DNA of 64,000 nucleotides from Moorena sp. SIO3I8 (GCF_010692325.1 NZ_JAAHHW010000021.1:1-64000); one strand, 5' to 3'. Positions 18,003 through 27,068 are shown, counted from the first letter of the stretch. Notes: generated from the sequence alone by a model not told the origin. A program made the numbers and translations.

Positions 18003-19241
18003 ATGTTAAAAAAACTGCATGTAAACTCGGAAAATCCCGAGTCGGTATCCCTTTGGTTTCTGTTCTGGAACTTTTTCAAGATCGGAAGTACAGCCTTTGG
18101 CGGTTTCATGGCTCTGATTTCCGTAGTTGAGAATCGGATGGTGCGGCGGCACAAGCTCCTCACCCATGAAGATATGCTAGATGGCATTTCCTTAGCCACT
18201 GTTTTACCTGGCCCAGTTGCTGCTAATGTAGTAGCCTATGTGGGCTATCGCTTGCGGCGGACTAATGGAGCTGTAGTCAGTGCTATCGGTGTGTTGCTCC
18301 CTTCTTTTATCCTGGTAATTGGTCTCACCATTGCTTATCTCCAGGTCGGGGAAATTCCAGCACTTCAAAAAGCCTTTGCGGGATTTATTCCTGCGGTGGC
18401 GGCGATTATCTTGAGTGCCGCCAGGCGCATGAGCAAAAAAGCGATCAAAGGCTGGCGGGAAGTAATGATTGCTTTGATAGCGGCAGTCCTACTCAAGGTA
18501 ATAGGAGGATTCTACATTACTGTACTAGTCGTGGTGGGTTCTGGATTGGTAGGATGGCTTTGGTTAGGTGACACTAAGCAGTCGGGACAGGAGAATTCCC
18601 AAGCTCAACCGATTCAGGAGTCAATTCAGGGGATTTCCTGGCTGAAGCTGTCAGTCACCTTGCTCATCCTCCTGAGTTTTCTGTTGCTTTCTCTGATTCC
18701 CCTACCCTTTTTGGGGGAAACCAGCCTCGCGAAACTATTCGTCACATTTTCCGGCATGAGCCTAATGCTATTTGGTGGAGGCTACGTGTTCATTCCCCTG
18801 ATTCAAGAAGTGGTGGTGAATAATTACGGTTGGGTGACTCAGACAGAATTTGCTAATGCGATCGCAATCGGACAAATTACTCCTGGACCAATTCTGATCA
18901 GCGCTGCCTTCATCGGTTATGTGGTGAAAGGGATTTCGGGAGCAATAGTAGCAACAGTAGGAATTTTTTTACCACCAGGACTGCTGATGGTAACCTGTTC
19001 CCACTTATTGAAACATATCAAAGAATCTACAGTCATTCAGGCGGCGCTCAAAGGAATTCGTCCTGCCGTCATTGGCATGATCATTACCGCTGCTATTGTA
19101 GTAGCTGGGAGTGCTGAATTTCATGTTGGCAGCCTGGTGATCTTTGCCGCAGCTTTAGCTGCCATGTGGCGGTTCCGCGTGAAGGTGCTGTTAATTATCC
19201 CGATTGCTGGAATTTTAGGCTTAGTACTTTACTCAATCTAG
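18003..19241 (+). CDS. Chromate transporter family protein (ChrA-like)
   Basis: A 412-residue membrane protein with two homologous halves of the CHR family, each about 170 residues. The N-half has the family signature FFKIGSTAFGGFMALISV, ATVLPGPVAANVVAYVGYRL; the C-half has LMLFGGGYVFIPLIQEVVV and AIAIGQITPGPILISAAFIGY. The linker (about residues 190-215) is hydrophilic. Two-domain members export chromate in characterised bacteria, but many are of unknown substrate. Coupling with a sulfotransferase suggests sulfate-like oxyanion transport; that is inference. Confidence 0.88.
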   Translation: MLKKLHVNSENPESVSLWFLFWNFFKIGSTAFGGFMALISVVENRMVRRHKLLTHEDMLDGISLATVLPGPVAANVVAYVGYRLRRTNGAVVSAIGVLLPSFILVIGLTIAYLQVGEIPALQKAFAGFIPAVAAIILSAARRMSKKAIKGWREVMIALIAAVLLKVIGGFYITVLVVVGSGLVGWLWLGDTKQSGQENSQAQPIQESIQGISWLKLSVTLLILLSFLLLSLIPLPFLGETSLAKLFVTFSGMSLMLFGGGYVFIPLIQEVVVNNYGWVTQTEFANAIAIGQITPGPILISAAFIGYVVKGISGAIVATVGIFLPPGLLMVTCSHLLKHIKESTVIQAALKGIRPAVIGMIITAAIVVAGSAEFHVGSLVIFAAALAAMWRFRVKVLLIIPIAGILGLVLYSI

Positions 19242-19575
19242 AATGGGTTGCTATAGCAAAGGGAACAGGGAACAGCGGATCACCGGAACAGGGAGCAGGG
19301 AGCAGGGAGTAGGGAACAGGGAACAAACATTCTCTCAATTGATTTAGGATTGCTATAATATAGAGTTTTAAAACAAGTTGTAAAGTTATAGATTGTCGAA
19401 AAAGGCAAGAGGCAAGAGGAACCCACCCCTAACCCCTCCCAGGAGGGGAAGGCAAGAGGGGCAAGAGCTCCAGAGTTTTTTAGTAAAATAAAATAACACC
19501 TTCTCGGTTTACATCTCAAATACAAATGCTATAGCAATCCGTGTAGGAATGGTGAGAATTTTTGTTCCCTACTCC
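19242..19575. repeat. Intergenic with heptamers and CCTCCCAGGAGGGG palindrome
   Basis: No gene is seen. GGGAACA/GGGAGCA heptamers lie at about 19259-19325. A block CCCACCCCTAACCCCTCCCAGGAGGGG (in parts at about 19420-19447) is shared in inverted orientation with about 3118-3146. CTCCCTA heptamers begin at about 19566 and continue into the end of the PhnD-like gene. Confidence 0.7.
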
Positions 19576-20610
19576 CTACTCCCTACTCCCTACTCCCTGT
19601 TGCCTGTTCCCAGAATTCCTAAACGGATCCCTATTAGCATGCCAACTTTTTAGCGTCAACGTTTCAATCAGCTTATCCAGGGAGCCATAATCCTCTGCCG
19701 GTAAAAATTTTTCTATCTTAGCAGCTACGAGGGCTGGATGGTTTGCTGGGATATTCAGAAGCGCTTCAGTCACTGCTGCGACTAATTGCGGGTCAGTACC
19801 CTTAACCGCAGCAATTGGCCACTCGGGATAGAGCTGGGTGGTATGAGTATAGAAGAATTCGTCCTTAGCCGAATCTAGGATTCTCAGCTGTTCCAGGTTT
19901 TCCAACAAGCCTTGGTTGAGCATCTTTTCTAATTGACCTGTACGGATAAACCCAACATCAATTTTGCCGTTGACTACGTCAAGCACGATCTTGTCTTGTG
20001 ATTTGTTTTCCACAAAACTGCTGAAGTCCAGGAACGGGTCAATACCATGTTGAAGCAGATGATAGATTTGGAAAGTGCAGCCAGCCGCCGCCGTTTGAAA
20101 AGCCACGCAGGCTGCCTTCTTACCCTGCAGATCCTTCAGCTTGTAGATATTGCTATCGCTTCTGACGATGATCAGACCACCAAATTTTGTACCCACCTGA
20201 GGTCGAGAGTGGGTAAGTAGAAATTCCGTATCGTAGAGCCGACGGATTTGCACAGCTGCCAGAGGATTGTTGGTGGTAAAGTGCAAATTACCTTGGGCTA
20301 CTTCAATGAATTGACTTTCTTGGGTAACAGGTACTAAGGAGAAAGGGCGATTAATCACCCCAGAGAGGTAGTTTAGGAGTGGCTGATACCGTTGTTTGAC
20401 AGAATCCACGCTATCAATGATCAGCACACCCACCCGGACAGTATTGTCCGACACTTGTTGATGGGAAGTATCAACGGGTATCACTGATGGGTTTGCAGAC
20501 TGTTTCTTCTCGCAGGCGGTAAGCCCTAGGATAAGAGCAATAGATACACCAGTCAACAGATGAATTATTGTCTGTTGATAACTTATTGAGTTTACTAGAT
20601 TTTTAACCAT
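19576..20610 (-). CDS. PhnD/SsuA-like substrate-binding lipoprotein
   Basis: A 344-residue periplasmic binding protein of the phosphate/phosphite/phosphonate (PhnD) group. A lipoprotein signal peptide ends in the lipobox LTAC (about residues 30-33). The core has VRVGVLIIDSVDSVKQRYQPLLNYLSGVINRPFSLVP and DLQGKKAACVAFQTAAAGCTFQ, typical of the two-lobe family. No permease or ATPase is adjacent, so it may be a sensory or orphan binding protein. It diverges from the chemoreceptor at 21.1 kb. The last residues (SGNRQQGVGSRE) come from the flanking heptamer array. The ATG at 20610 is preferred over a TTG one codon upstream. Confidence 0.85.
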   Translation of the reverse strand: MVKNLVNSISYQQTIIHLLTGVSIALILGLTACEKKQSANPSVIPVDTSHQQVSDNTVRVGVLIIDSVDSVKQRYQPLLNYLSGVINRPFSLVPVTQESQFIEVAQGNLHFTTNNPLAAVQIRRLYDTEFLLTHSRPQVGTKFGGLIIVRSDSNIYKLKDLQGKKAACVAFQTAAAGCTFQIYHLLQHGIDPFLDFSSFVENKSQDKIVLDVVNGKIDVGFIRTGQLEKMLNQGLLENLEQLRILDSAKDEFFYTHTTQLYPEWPIAAVKGTDPQLVAAVTEALLNIPANHPALVAAKIEKFLPAEDYGSLDKLIETLTLKSWHANRDPFRNSGNRQQGVGSRE

Positions 20611-21094
20611 CAAAACCGATTAAATTCTTCAATAATAAGAATCATAAAAATAATTTAAAATATATCTTATTTTTTATTTAGCAAGAGTTATTTCAATTGA
20701 TGGATACTTTGATAAATTTTCGATGAAGTTTCGATGAAGTTTTAGATATCTCTTAGCCAGCCTTAGTTTTTACTGTCAGCAGTTGCGAGCATACACAAAA
20801 ACTCCAAAAAACTCTACCTGTAGAGTTAGATATGACTATATCACTACTATCCATAGCGTATATTAATTAAATTGGCGTAACTCTTAAGGCATAAAATTCA
20901 GTTAATTGACTGAGATTAATTCCTAGATAAATATGGTTACATTAAAAACTGTAGTCAATCTATAAATTATAAATAGGTTGTGAACTCTCACCCGGCCAAG
21001 ATTCCTGTAATACCAAGAATTTTTGGTTTATGGATTTTCACAACTCGTTTATAAACCCTATAGTTATCCTGATCGGAAAAATAGTCACAGTCCT
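20611..21094. promoter_or_regulatory. AT-rich divergent promoter region
   Basis: A 480-base AT-rich region between the divergent PhnD-like and chemoreceptor genes. No tandem arrays are present, which is unusual here. It should hold both promoters, but I see no convincing -35/-10 pair or operator. An imperfect repeat TTTTCGATGAAGTTTCGATGAAGTTTT is partly visible around 20717-20742 (CGATGAAGTTT twice). Confidence 0.4.
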
Positions 21095-24000
21095 ATGCAT
21101 TGTTCAAAAGACTTACCCTGGGAATTACCAGTCATACCTCAAGGGATAACCCAAGATCGACAACAGCACTACCATCAACAATCAAGTCAACCCACCGATT
21201 CCAACAATTCCCAACCACAAAGGAAAAGTAATGATCTGCGCACTCAATTATTGAAGACCATTCTCCCAGCGGTTTTAACCCCTCTAGGTCTGGCTGGACT
21301 ATTCAGCTACAGTGCTATTTCCCGCAGCTCCCAACAGCAAGCTGAGCAACTATTAGAGAGTGAAACCCTAGTTGCGGGCAGAGTTTTCTATATATTTTTG
21401 GAGGAAGCAAAAAGAATACCTGCTACTTTGGCAGCTAGCCCTCTAGTAGTTGAGGCGGCTAGCACTGCAGCCAAAGTTTCTCAAGATCAAAACCTTTCCA
21501 AATTACCCTACGACGAGGTTGAAGAGTCTTTCTCGGCTACCCGGTTAATCCAGCCAAATCAAGCTCTCAATGATTACTTACGTAAAACTACAGAAATGTA
21601 TGAGTTTGCCGAGATATCTTTCACCGAAAAGCACGGGTTTAATGTGGCTTACAACAGTCCTACTCCTGACTTTCTCCAACGGGATGAATACTGGTGGCAA
21701 TATGCAAAAAATGATCCCAGTCAGCAGGTGATTAAAACGAAATTTGATCACACTGACGATAGGTTCGTGATTGAGTTCAGCAAAGCGATCACAGACCCAG
21801 CAACTGATGAATTCCTAGGGGTTGTTAGAGGAGTTTTGCCTGCCTCGGTTTTCAGCACCATATTTAAAAACCTGCTGAAGGATTTGGAAATTGGGGATTC
21901 TCAATCTATGCAGCTACTAGCCCTGAATAAAGACGACACTGTGGCTGTTGTTGATACCATCTACCAAGGGAAGAGTAAAGACCAGCCACAGAAACTGCTC
22001 GGGGCAAAGGATCAAGTAGTTGTACAGAACGTAAAAATTTTGCTCGAAGCTGTTAAAACTGGGCAAACAGTGCAGCAGAAGGGACTGACCATAAAGTCAG
22101 CTAATTCAGAACTTTTCCCAAACTTAAAGCTGGCCACCTTTGATCATAATAGCAGGCACTATATATTGGTTGCAGTTCCTGATAGCAATTGGACTGTGGC
22201 CGTCTCGATCAAACTTAGTGAACTCAGAGCAGCGGGTAGAAAAGCGGCAATAGGCTTTGCTAGTGTGTTCGTGCTACTGGGCATTATTATTACCTTGGTA
22301 GTGAGAGCTTTATCCGATCAGTTAGCAAAACCCTTGGGTCAGTTGGCTAATACTGCTAAGGCGGTGATTGCAGGCAACCTGAACGTTCAGGCGGAGCTTG
22401 TTGGTGCTACCGAGACGCAGCTATTGGCTCAAGTCTTTAATAACCTGGTGACACGGGTCAAAGGTCGATTACAGGAGCAAGAACAAGAAACTGAACAGGC
22501 GCGGACACTAGCGCTAGTCAGCAACCAGCTTCAGCAATCCTTAAACTTCGACAATATCCTACAAACTTCCGTTTATGGGGTACACCTTGCCCTCAAGACA
22601 GACCGTGTGTTTATCTATCGCTTTAATCCTGACTTCAAAAGCGGGATAATTGCAGCGGAGGTCGTAGATTCTGGTATGGTTGAAGCCCTAGGGCAAACTA
22701 TTTATGAACCAATCACGACCGGGGAAATTAGACAGTTTAAGTTGGAGAAGCTTGTGAGTGTCGAGAACCTTCAACAAGCTACTCTAACTGGTGCTCCTGG
22801 CCAGTTCCTTGAACGCCTTGGTGTCGTAGCCAGCCTAGTTGCCCCAATTATAGTTGGGGGTGAACTTTTCGGCTTGTTGTATGCGAATGATTGCTCAAAA
22901 CCCCACCCTTGGCAGGAGTCAGAACGTCAGTTAATGCAGCAGTTAACTAGACAAATCGGTGATGCCCTCACCCAAGCCCTGCTCCTGGAACAGCAGCAAG
23001 CCACGGTGGACATTTCCCAAACGTTAAATGAGATTACCGCTAGCATGCTTAAATCCCTAGAACGGGAAAAGATTTTCGCAGCTACGGTGGTGGGAATTAA
23101 AAGAGCGCTCTCGTGCGATCGCACAATCATTTACCTCCTCGAACAGAATCATAAAGGCTCAATGGTTGGCCTTTCAGTAACTCTGGATGGCTCTGTTACC
23201 CCAGAAACACAGAAGGAAGAGTTGGATTTTGCCCTAGAGGATGTTGATCACTACCAGTCACATCAGGTTCTAGCCATTGATAATCTTGAGGGTGAGTTGA
23301 CCTACTACCAGCAGTCCCAAGTAGAGAGGCTTGGCCAAACTTCTCTACTGCTTGGAGCTAAGGCAAGTTTAGTGGCACCGATTTTCGTGGCAGGGAACTT
23401 GATTGGCTTTCTGGCTGCCCATCAATGTTCACAGCCAAGAGCTTGGCAGGAAACGGAGATTAACGTTTTGACTCAGGTGGCGATTCAATTGGGCTTTGCT
23501 GTAGAGCAGGCTAATCTCCTGGAAAAGACGGAAAGAATTTCTCAAGAGCAAAGACAGGAAAAAGAAGCACTCCAGGAGCAACTGCTGGTACTGCTTGAAA
23601 ATTTGCAAGGGGCAGCACTAGGAGATCTGACAGTGCGCTCTGACCTGACTTTGGATGAGATTGGTAAAGTTGCTGATTATTCTAACACCATTATTGAAAA
23701 TTTGCAAACTATCGTAACCCAGGTCAACAACTCAGCGGTTGAAGTCAATACCTTACTGGGAAACAACGAGGTGGTAGTCGGTCAACTAGCAGAAGATGCT
23801 CTTAAGCACGCTTCAGAAACCAATCACGCCCTGGATTCAGTGGAGCAAATCACCGATTCGATTCAAGCAGTGGCTGAGAATGCTGATCAGGCGGCGAGGG
23901 TGGTTGATGGAATTGCAACCACTGTTGAAGCTAGCAGCAGTGCTATTCATCTAACTCAGGAGAGTATCCTGGAATTGCGAGACACGATTGGCGAAACCAC

Positions 24001-24553
24001 GTCAAGAGTGAACCAGCTAGGTAAATCTTCCGAGAAGATTGCTAAGGTGGTTGCCTTGAGCAACATGCTCTTGGTCCAAACCAATGTTTTGGCTATTAAC
24101 GCTGAGATTGAGGCTGGGCGGTCTGGTAATGGGATTCAGGGTTTTGTCGTGATTGCCAAAGAAGTAAATCAGCTTACCAACCAATTGATCAAAGCTACCC
24201 AGGAAATTCACAAGATAGTAGATGAGATCGACCTAGAAACGTCTCAATTAGTGAAGGTAATGGAACAGAGCACTGCTGTGGTGGAGAAGGGGACAAGTCG
24301 AGTTGAGGAAGCTAAGCAGAATCTGAAACAGCTGAGGTCGGCTTCGTGCCAGATCGAGCAGCTAGTAGCAGCCATTTCCCAGGGGAGTGTTTCCCAAAGC
24401 GAAACCACTCAGAGGGTTGCTATGTTGATCAAAGAGATGGCTCAATTCTCGGAACGCACCTTTGATTCCTCTAGGGAAATTTCAAGTTCCTTAACCTCAA
24501 CTGTAGCCGTAGCTCAGGAATTGCAGGAGTCGGTTAGTGGTTTAAAAAGTTAA
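21095..24553 (+). CDS. Methyl-accepting chemotaxis protein with Cache, HAMP and two GAF domains
   Basis: A transmembrane chemoreceptor of about 1150 residues. The order is: hydrophilic N-terminus, a transmembrane helix (LKTILPAVLTPLGLAGLFSY), a periplasmic double-Cache-like sensor of about 300 residues, a second transmembrane helix (GFASVFVLLGIIITLVV), HAMP, two GAF domains (about 1.5 kb), then an MCP signalling domain with the hairpin tip MLLVQTNVLAINAEIEAGRSGNGIQGFVVIAKEV. The GAF domains have NDCSKPHPWQ and HQCSQPRAWQ ends like phytochrome-type GAFs, but the Cys-His bilin-attachment pair is missing, so light sensing is doubtful. The ATG at 21095 is chosen; an in-frame TTG at 21023 is possible. 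Confidence 0.88.
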   Translation: MHCSKDLPWELPVIPQGITQDRQQHYHQQSSQPTDSNNSQPQRKSNDLRTQLLKTILPAVLTPLGLAGLFSYSAISRSSQQQAEQLLESETLVAGRVFYIFLEEAKRIPATLAASPLVVEAASTAAKVSQDQNLSKLPYDEVEESFSATRLIQPNQALNDYLRKTTEMYEFAEISFTEKHGFNVAYNSPTPDFLQRDEYWWQYAKNDPSQQVIKTKFDHTDDRFVIEFSKAITDPATDEFLGVVRGVLPASVFSTIFKNLLKDLEIGDSQSMQLLALNKDDTVAVVDTIYQGKSKDQPQKLLGAKDQVVVQNVKILLEAVKTGQTVQQKGLTIKSANSELFPNLKLATFDHNSRHYILVAVPDSNWTVAVSIKLSELRAAGRKAAIGFASVFVLLGIIITLVVRALSDQLAKPLGQLANTAKAVIAGNLNVQAELVGATETQLLAQVFNNLVTRVKGRLQEQEQETEQARTLALVSNQLQQSLNFDNILQTSVYGVHLALKTDRVFIYRFNPDFKSGIIAAEVVDSGMVEALGQTIYEPITTGEIRQFKLEKLVSVENLQQATLTGAPGQFLERLGVVASLVAPIIVGGELFGLLYANDCSKPHPWQESERQLMQQLTRQIGDALTQALLLEQQQATVDISQTLNEITASMLKSLEREKIFAATVVGIKRALSCDRTIIYLLEQNHKGSMVGLSVTLDGSVTPETQKEELDFALEDVDHYQSHQVLAIDNLEGELTYYQQSQVERLGQTSLLLGAKASLVAPIFVAGNLIGFLAAHQCSQPRAWQETEINVLTQVAIQLGFAVEQANLLEKTERISQEQRQEKEALQEQLLVLLENLQGAALGDLTVRSDLTLDEIGKVADYSNTIIENLQTIVTQVNNSAVEVNTLLGNNEVVVGQLAEDALKHASETNHALDSVEQITDSIQAVAENADQAARVVDGIATTVEASSSAIHLTQESILELRDTIGETTSRVNQLGKSSEKIAKVVALSNMLLVQTNVLAINAEIEAGRSGNGIQGFVVIAKEVNQLTNQLIKATQEIHKIVDEIDLETSQLVKVMEQSTAVVEKGTSRVEEAKQNLKQLRSASCQIEQLVAAISQGSVSQSETTQRVAMLIKEMAQFSERTFDSSREISSSLTSTVAVAQELQESVSGLKS

Positions 24554-25140
24554 CAAAAATTTTTCAAACCCCTAGAATGCTTTAGGCTTTAGGCTTGAGG
24601 TTTTAGGTTTCTGACCTAGTGTCAGGGTGCCTAGTGTCAGGGTGCCTAGTGTCAGAAATGGGCTTTCTTCGATAGGATTTTTTTGTAGCAAAACCACTAC
24701 ATCTTTACCACTACTCTACTCCTTACTCCCTACTACCTACTCCCTACTACCATTAACCTAGGACAAAAGTCCCTCACCCAATTTATAACTGCTATATAGC
24801 CTTGAAAAATATATCATCAACCCCACTATTTATCATAACACCAAAAAATCATCGTATCACTTTTTATATAAATCATAGTTTCAAATTAAAATGCTATAAT
24901 TAACTGGACATATAGCGTTTATCCTAGTAAGCTCATGTCCTGAATACTTATACTAAGATCCGAATCGAAGGCAGAGGGAATCCCCCCTAAACCCCCGCCC
25001 GGAAGGTGGGCAGGCAGCTATGCTGAAGTAAAGGAGTAAGGTTTCATCGGATCAGGTTTTTTATCACTAATTATCCGAACATGATATAATGAGGTAAACA
25101 AGATTTTTTACCAATTCCGTACCCTCTTGATTAAGGGATT
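24554..25140. other. Intergenic: 15-bp triplicate, array tail, MITE-like copy 2
   Basis: No gene is seen. A 15-bp unit CCTAGTGTCAGGGTG is repeated three times (about 24615-24655), CTCCCTA heptamers lie at about 24716-24752, and a CTCACCCAATTTATAACTG tail at about 24773-24791. The MITE-like copy occupies 24931-25090. AT-rich sequence lies between. Confidence 0.65.
24931..25090. mobile_element. MITE-like element copy 2 with 40-odd-base internal insertion
   Basis: This stretch matches copy 1 (8480-8609) through GAATACTTA, CCGAATCGAAGGCAG, GCAGCTATGCTGAAGTAAAG and TTATCACTAATTATCCG. It differs by an extra block of about 35-40 bases (24975-25012, rich in CCCCCC and ending GGTGGGCAG) inserted between GGCAG and GCAGC, flanked by the direct repeat GCAG. 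The left terminal repeat is degenerate (GCTCATGTCC); the right end is CGAACATGATATAAT. No coding potential. Confidence 0.55.
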
Positions 25141-25156
25141 CCTCTTGTGACATACT

Positions 25157-25186
25157 CCCACACTGAATCGTAGATTACAGTGTGGG
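25157..25186 (-). other. Right-end hairpin of the IS605-type element / omegaRNA 3' end
   Basis: Arms CCCACACTG (25157-25165) and CAGTGTGGG (25178-25186) form a perfect 9-bp stem with a 12-base loop, lying 4 bases past the tnpB stop. Subterminal hairpins of this kind are transposase recognition sites in IS200/IS605 elements, and TnpB guide RNAs (omegaRNA) typically arise from this end; the RNA is inferred, not seen. Confidence 0.6.
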
Positions 25187-25190
25187 CTTC

Positions 25191-26438
25191 TTACCAACTC
25201 CACCTACTGGTATCGGCTTTCGCCTCCGCTGCGCGAACGGATACTCGGTAAGCTTTATTTCCGACGGGATGCCCCACCGCCAACTTCAAAACATTTTTTG
25301 CCGCATTTACATCACGATCCTCGGTGTAACCACAGGAATGACAGGAATGGATGCGGTCTTTTAATTTCTTGGGAACTTTTGTTCCACAATTGGAACAATT
25401 TTGGCTGGTATTTCGGGGGTTTACTGCAACTGTGACCAAACCAGCATTTATGGCCGTAGGCCACGCTACGCGAACGGCTTTGCTTGATAATATAGACAGA
25501 AATTGACCCCATCCAGCGTCTAGTACGGATTTAGCTAGTTTAGTCCTAGCCAAACCTTTGATGTTTAGCTTCTCATGAGCAACCAAGTCATGGTTATCTA
25601 GTAAACTTTTAGCGGTCTTAAAATGAAAATCTTTTCGAGTGTCAGCAACCTTCTTATGAGCTTTTCCCAGTTTACCTACAGCTTTCTTTCTGTTGCTACT
25701 ACCTTTCTTTGATCTACTGACAACTTTTTGAATTTTTTTTAGTCGTTTTTGAGCCTTCCGGTAGTACTTAGGAATTGGTACCTCTGAACCATCAGACTTA
25801 ACTAAGAAAGCCTTGAGACCCATGTCTATGCCAACAGGATTTGATACTTGCTCTATTGGGAGCACTTCAGGGACAGTATCATCCTGTAAAGACAAAGTTA
25901 CATAATAACCGTCAGCCTTTCGAGTAACCGTAGCAGTCTTGATCTTGAATCCATCCGGAACTGGCCTGTGGTAGACCATTTTAACCCATCCGAACTTTGG
26001 CAGATTCAATTTATTTCCCTGAATAGGGTTTTTAGAGAAAGCAGAAAAAGTCAAAGATTTGTAGCTGTTTCTACTCTTGAACCTGGGTCTCCCACTCCTC
26101 TTTCCGTTAGAGTCACCTTTTAAGTACCTTTTAAAAGCTAGGTCTACCCTCTTGACGCAATCTTGCAATACATTAGCATGAATAGCTTTGTACCAATGTC
26201 TGTCATTCTTTAGCTGAGGGAGAGTCTTTTTTTGGGAAAAGTAATCAGGATTATTTCTTAGCTCTGGTAAGTAACAGGTCAAAGGACAGGAGTTAATAGA
26301 GCAGCGGTTTTGTTCATACCAATTGAATCTATCAGCAAGTAAATAGTTGTACTGGTGGCGCAACATATCTAACCACCTCTCTATTTCTAATTCTTGTGAC
26401 TTGGTTAACCTCAACCGATATTGGTATGCCGTTCTCAT
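25191..26438 (-). CDS. tnpB: TnpB, IS605 OrfB-type RNA-guided nuclease
   Basis: A 415-residue TnpB. The RuvC-type acidic residues are visible as [18 protein letters not shown] and [10 protein letters not shown] four-cysteine zinc ribbon ([14 protein letters not shown] ... CHSCG) sits before the last acidic motif. Length and order are typical, and the protein looks intact. Around residues 322-333 the segment [11 protein letters not shown] is encoded by a GGCCACGCTACGCGAAC-type dispersed repeat inserted in frame. TnpB proteins are guide-RNA-directed nucleases that help retain the element. The ATG at 26438 diverges 64 bases from the ribbon-helix-helix gene. Confidence 0.9.
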   Translation of the reverse strand: MRTAYQYRLRLTKSQELEIERWLDMLRHQYNYLLADRFNWYEQNRCSINSCPLTCYLPELRNNPDYFSQKKTLPQLKNDRHWYKAIHANVLQDCVKRVDLAFKRYLKGDSNGKRSGRPRFKSRNSYKSLTFSAFSKNPIQGNKLNLPKFGWVKMVYHRPVPDGFKIKTATVTRKADGYYVTLSLQDDTVPEVLPIEQVSNPVGIDMGLKAFLVKSDGSEVPIPKYYRKAQKRLKKIQKVVSRSKKGSSNRKKAVGKLGKAHKKVADTRKDFHFKTAKSLLDNHDLVAHEKLNIKGLARTKLAKSVLDAGWGQFLSILSSKAVRVAWPTAINAGLVTVAVNPRNTSQNCSNCGTKVPKKLKDRIHSCHSCGYTEDRDVNAAKNVLKLAVGHPVGNKAYRVSVRAAEAKADTSRWSW

Positions 26439-26502
26439 TGACTTCTCCTGTTTTTCGACCTATTATTAGTCTAACAATTGTAGCGACAGGTGTCAACCCA
26501 AT

Positions 26503-26673
26503 ATGAAAACTCAAAAGCTTGTAGTTAGAGTTACCGAATTCGAGAAAAAGCAGTTACAAGAAGAGGCTGACAGGAGGGGGATGACTTACTCCGAATTACT
26601 CAGAAGCTTTATAGCTCGCCTCCCCACTCCGAAAGGCTCTGTGCAAAATTCCTCCCTGGAGACGAAACCTTAG
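26503..26673 (+). CDS. Ribbon-helix-helix small protein, divergent from tnpB
   Basis: A 56-residue protein starting MKTQKLVVRVTEFEKKQL and continuing QEEADRRGMTYSELLRSFI. The strand (KLVVRVTE), the polar helix and the ...MTYSELLRSFI helix match CopG/MetJ-type ribbon-helix-helix DNA-binding proteins. It lies head to head with tnpB and ends at the first base of the 26673 palindrome. It could control tnpB or act as an antitoxin-like protein, but no toxin is present. The pairing with an IS-borne tnpB is inferred to be functional from position alone. Confidence 0.65.
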   Translation: MKTQKLVVRVTEFEKKQLQEEADRRGMTYSELLRSFIARLPTPKGSVQNSSLETKP

Positions 26674-26757
26674 ATAGTGGAGCTTTATTACAAAAGATTT
26701 AACCCTTTTGCGCATAACCGACTAATCATAAAAGCTCCACTATCTTACGGTAACTTT
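26673..26757 (+). other. Structured palindromic element copy A
   Basis: GATAGTGGAGCTTT (26673-26686) and AAAGCTCCACTATC (26731-26744) make a perfect 14-bp stem over a 44-base loop that holds CGCATAACCGACTAATCAT. TTACGGTAACTTT follows. Copy B at 45121-45250 (opposite strand) shares the loop and flank while its stem differs at four compensated positions. See findings. Confidence 0.75.
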
Positions 26758-27068
26758 AAGCACTCATACTACGTATTGAGATGTGGGGCTCCTTTTGCCG
26801 GATTGCTGACTTCCCTACTCCCTACTCCCTACTCCCTACTCCCTACTCCCTAGGACGAAAGTCCCTCACCGATTTGAGAACTGCTATTAAATTATATTAA
26901 CTGTGTTCAAAAAACTTAAAATTCCTCAAACCCTTGCTGTTCTAAGATCCGAAGTTACCTGTGCCCTTGTTTAAGGTTATTATGTCAATTGTCTCAGATT
27001 GACTTCATGGTACTCTCAGATTTTGGCATAACAATTGGCGTGGATAGTGAGCAGAAGCAGATTGGGCT
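26758..27068. promoter_or_regulatory. Upstream region of the NB-ARC/WD40 gene with CTCAGATT boxes
   Basis: No gene is seen. CTCCCTA heptamers lie at about 26811-26852 with the tail CTCACCGATTTGAGAACTG at about 26866-26884. Two CTCAGATT boxes stand at 26993-27000 and 27015-27022, exactly 22 bases apart and about 50-75 bases before the start codon. This arrangement fits a tandem operator or enhancer for the gene at 27069, but function is inference. Confidence 0.5.

Larger units (their letters stand above)
25141..26757 (-). mobile_element. IS605/IS1341-type element carrying tnpB only
   Basis: An element made of a tnpB-like gene, a divergent small ribbon-helix-helix gene and a palindrome at each end: the right-end hairpin at 25157-25186 and a 14-bp-stem palindrome at 26673-26744. 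No Y1 tyrosine transposase (tnpA) is present, so it should depend on one in trans. The exact boundaries are not determined. A partial relative of the left part is found at 45121-45290. Confidence 0.6.
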
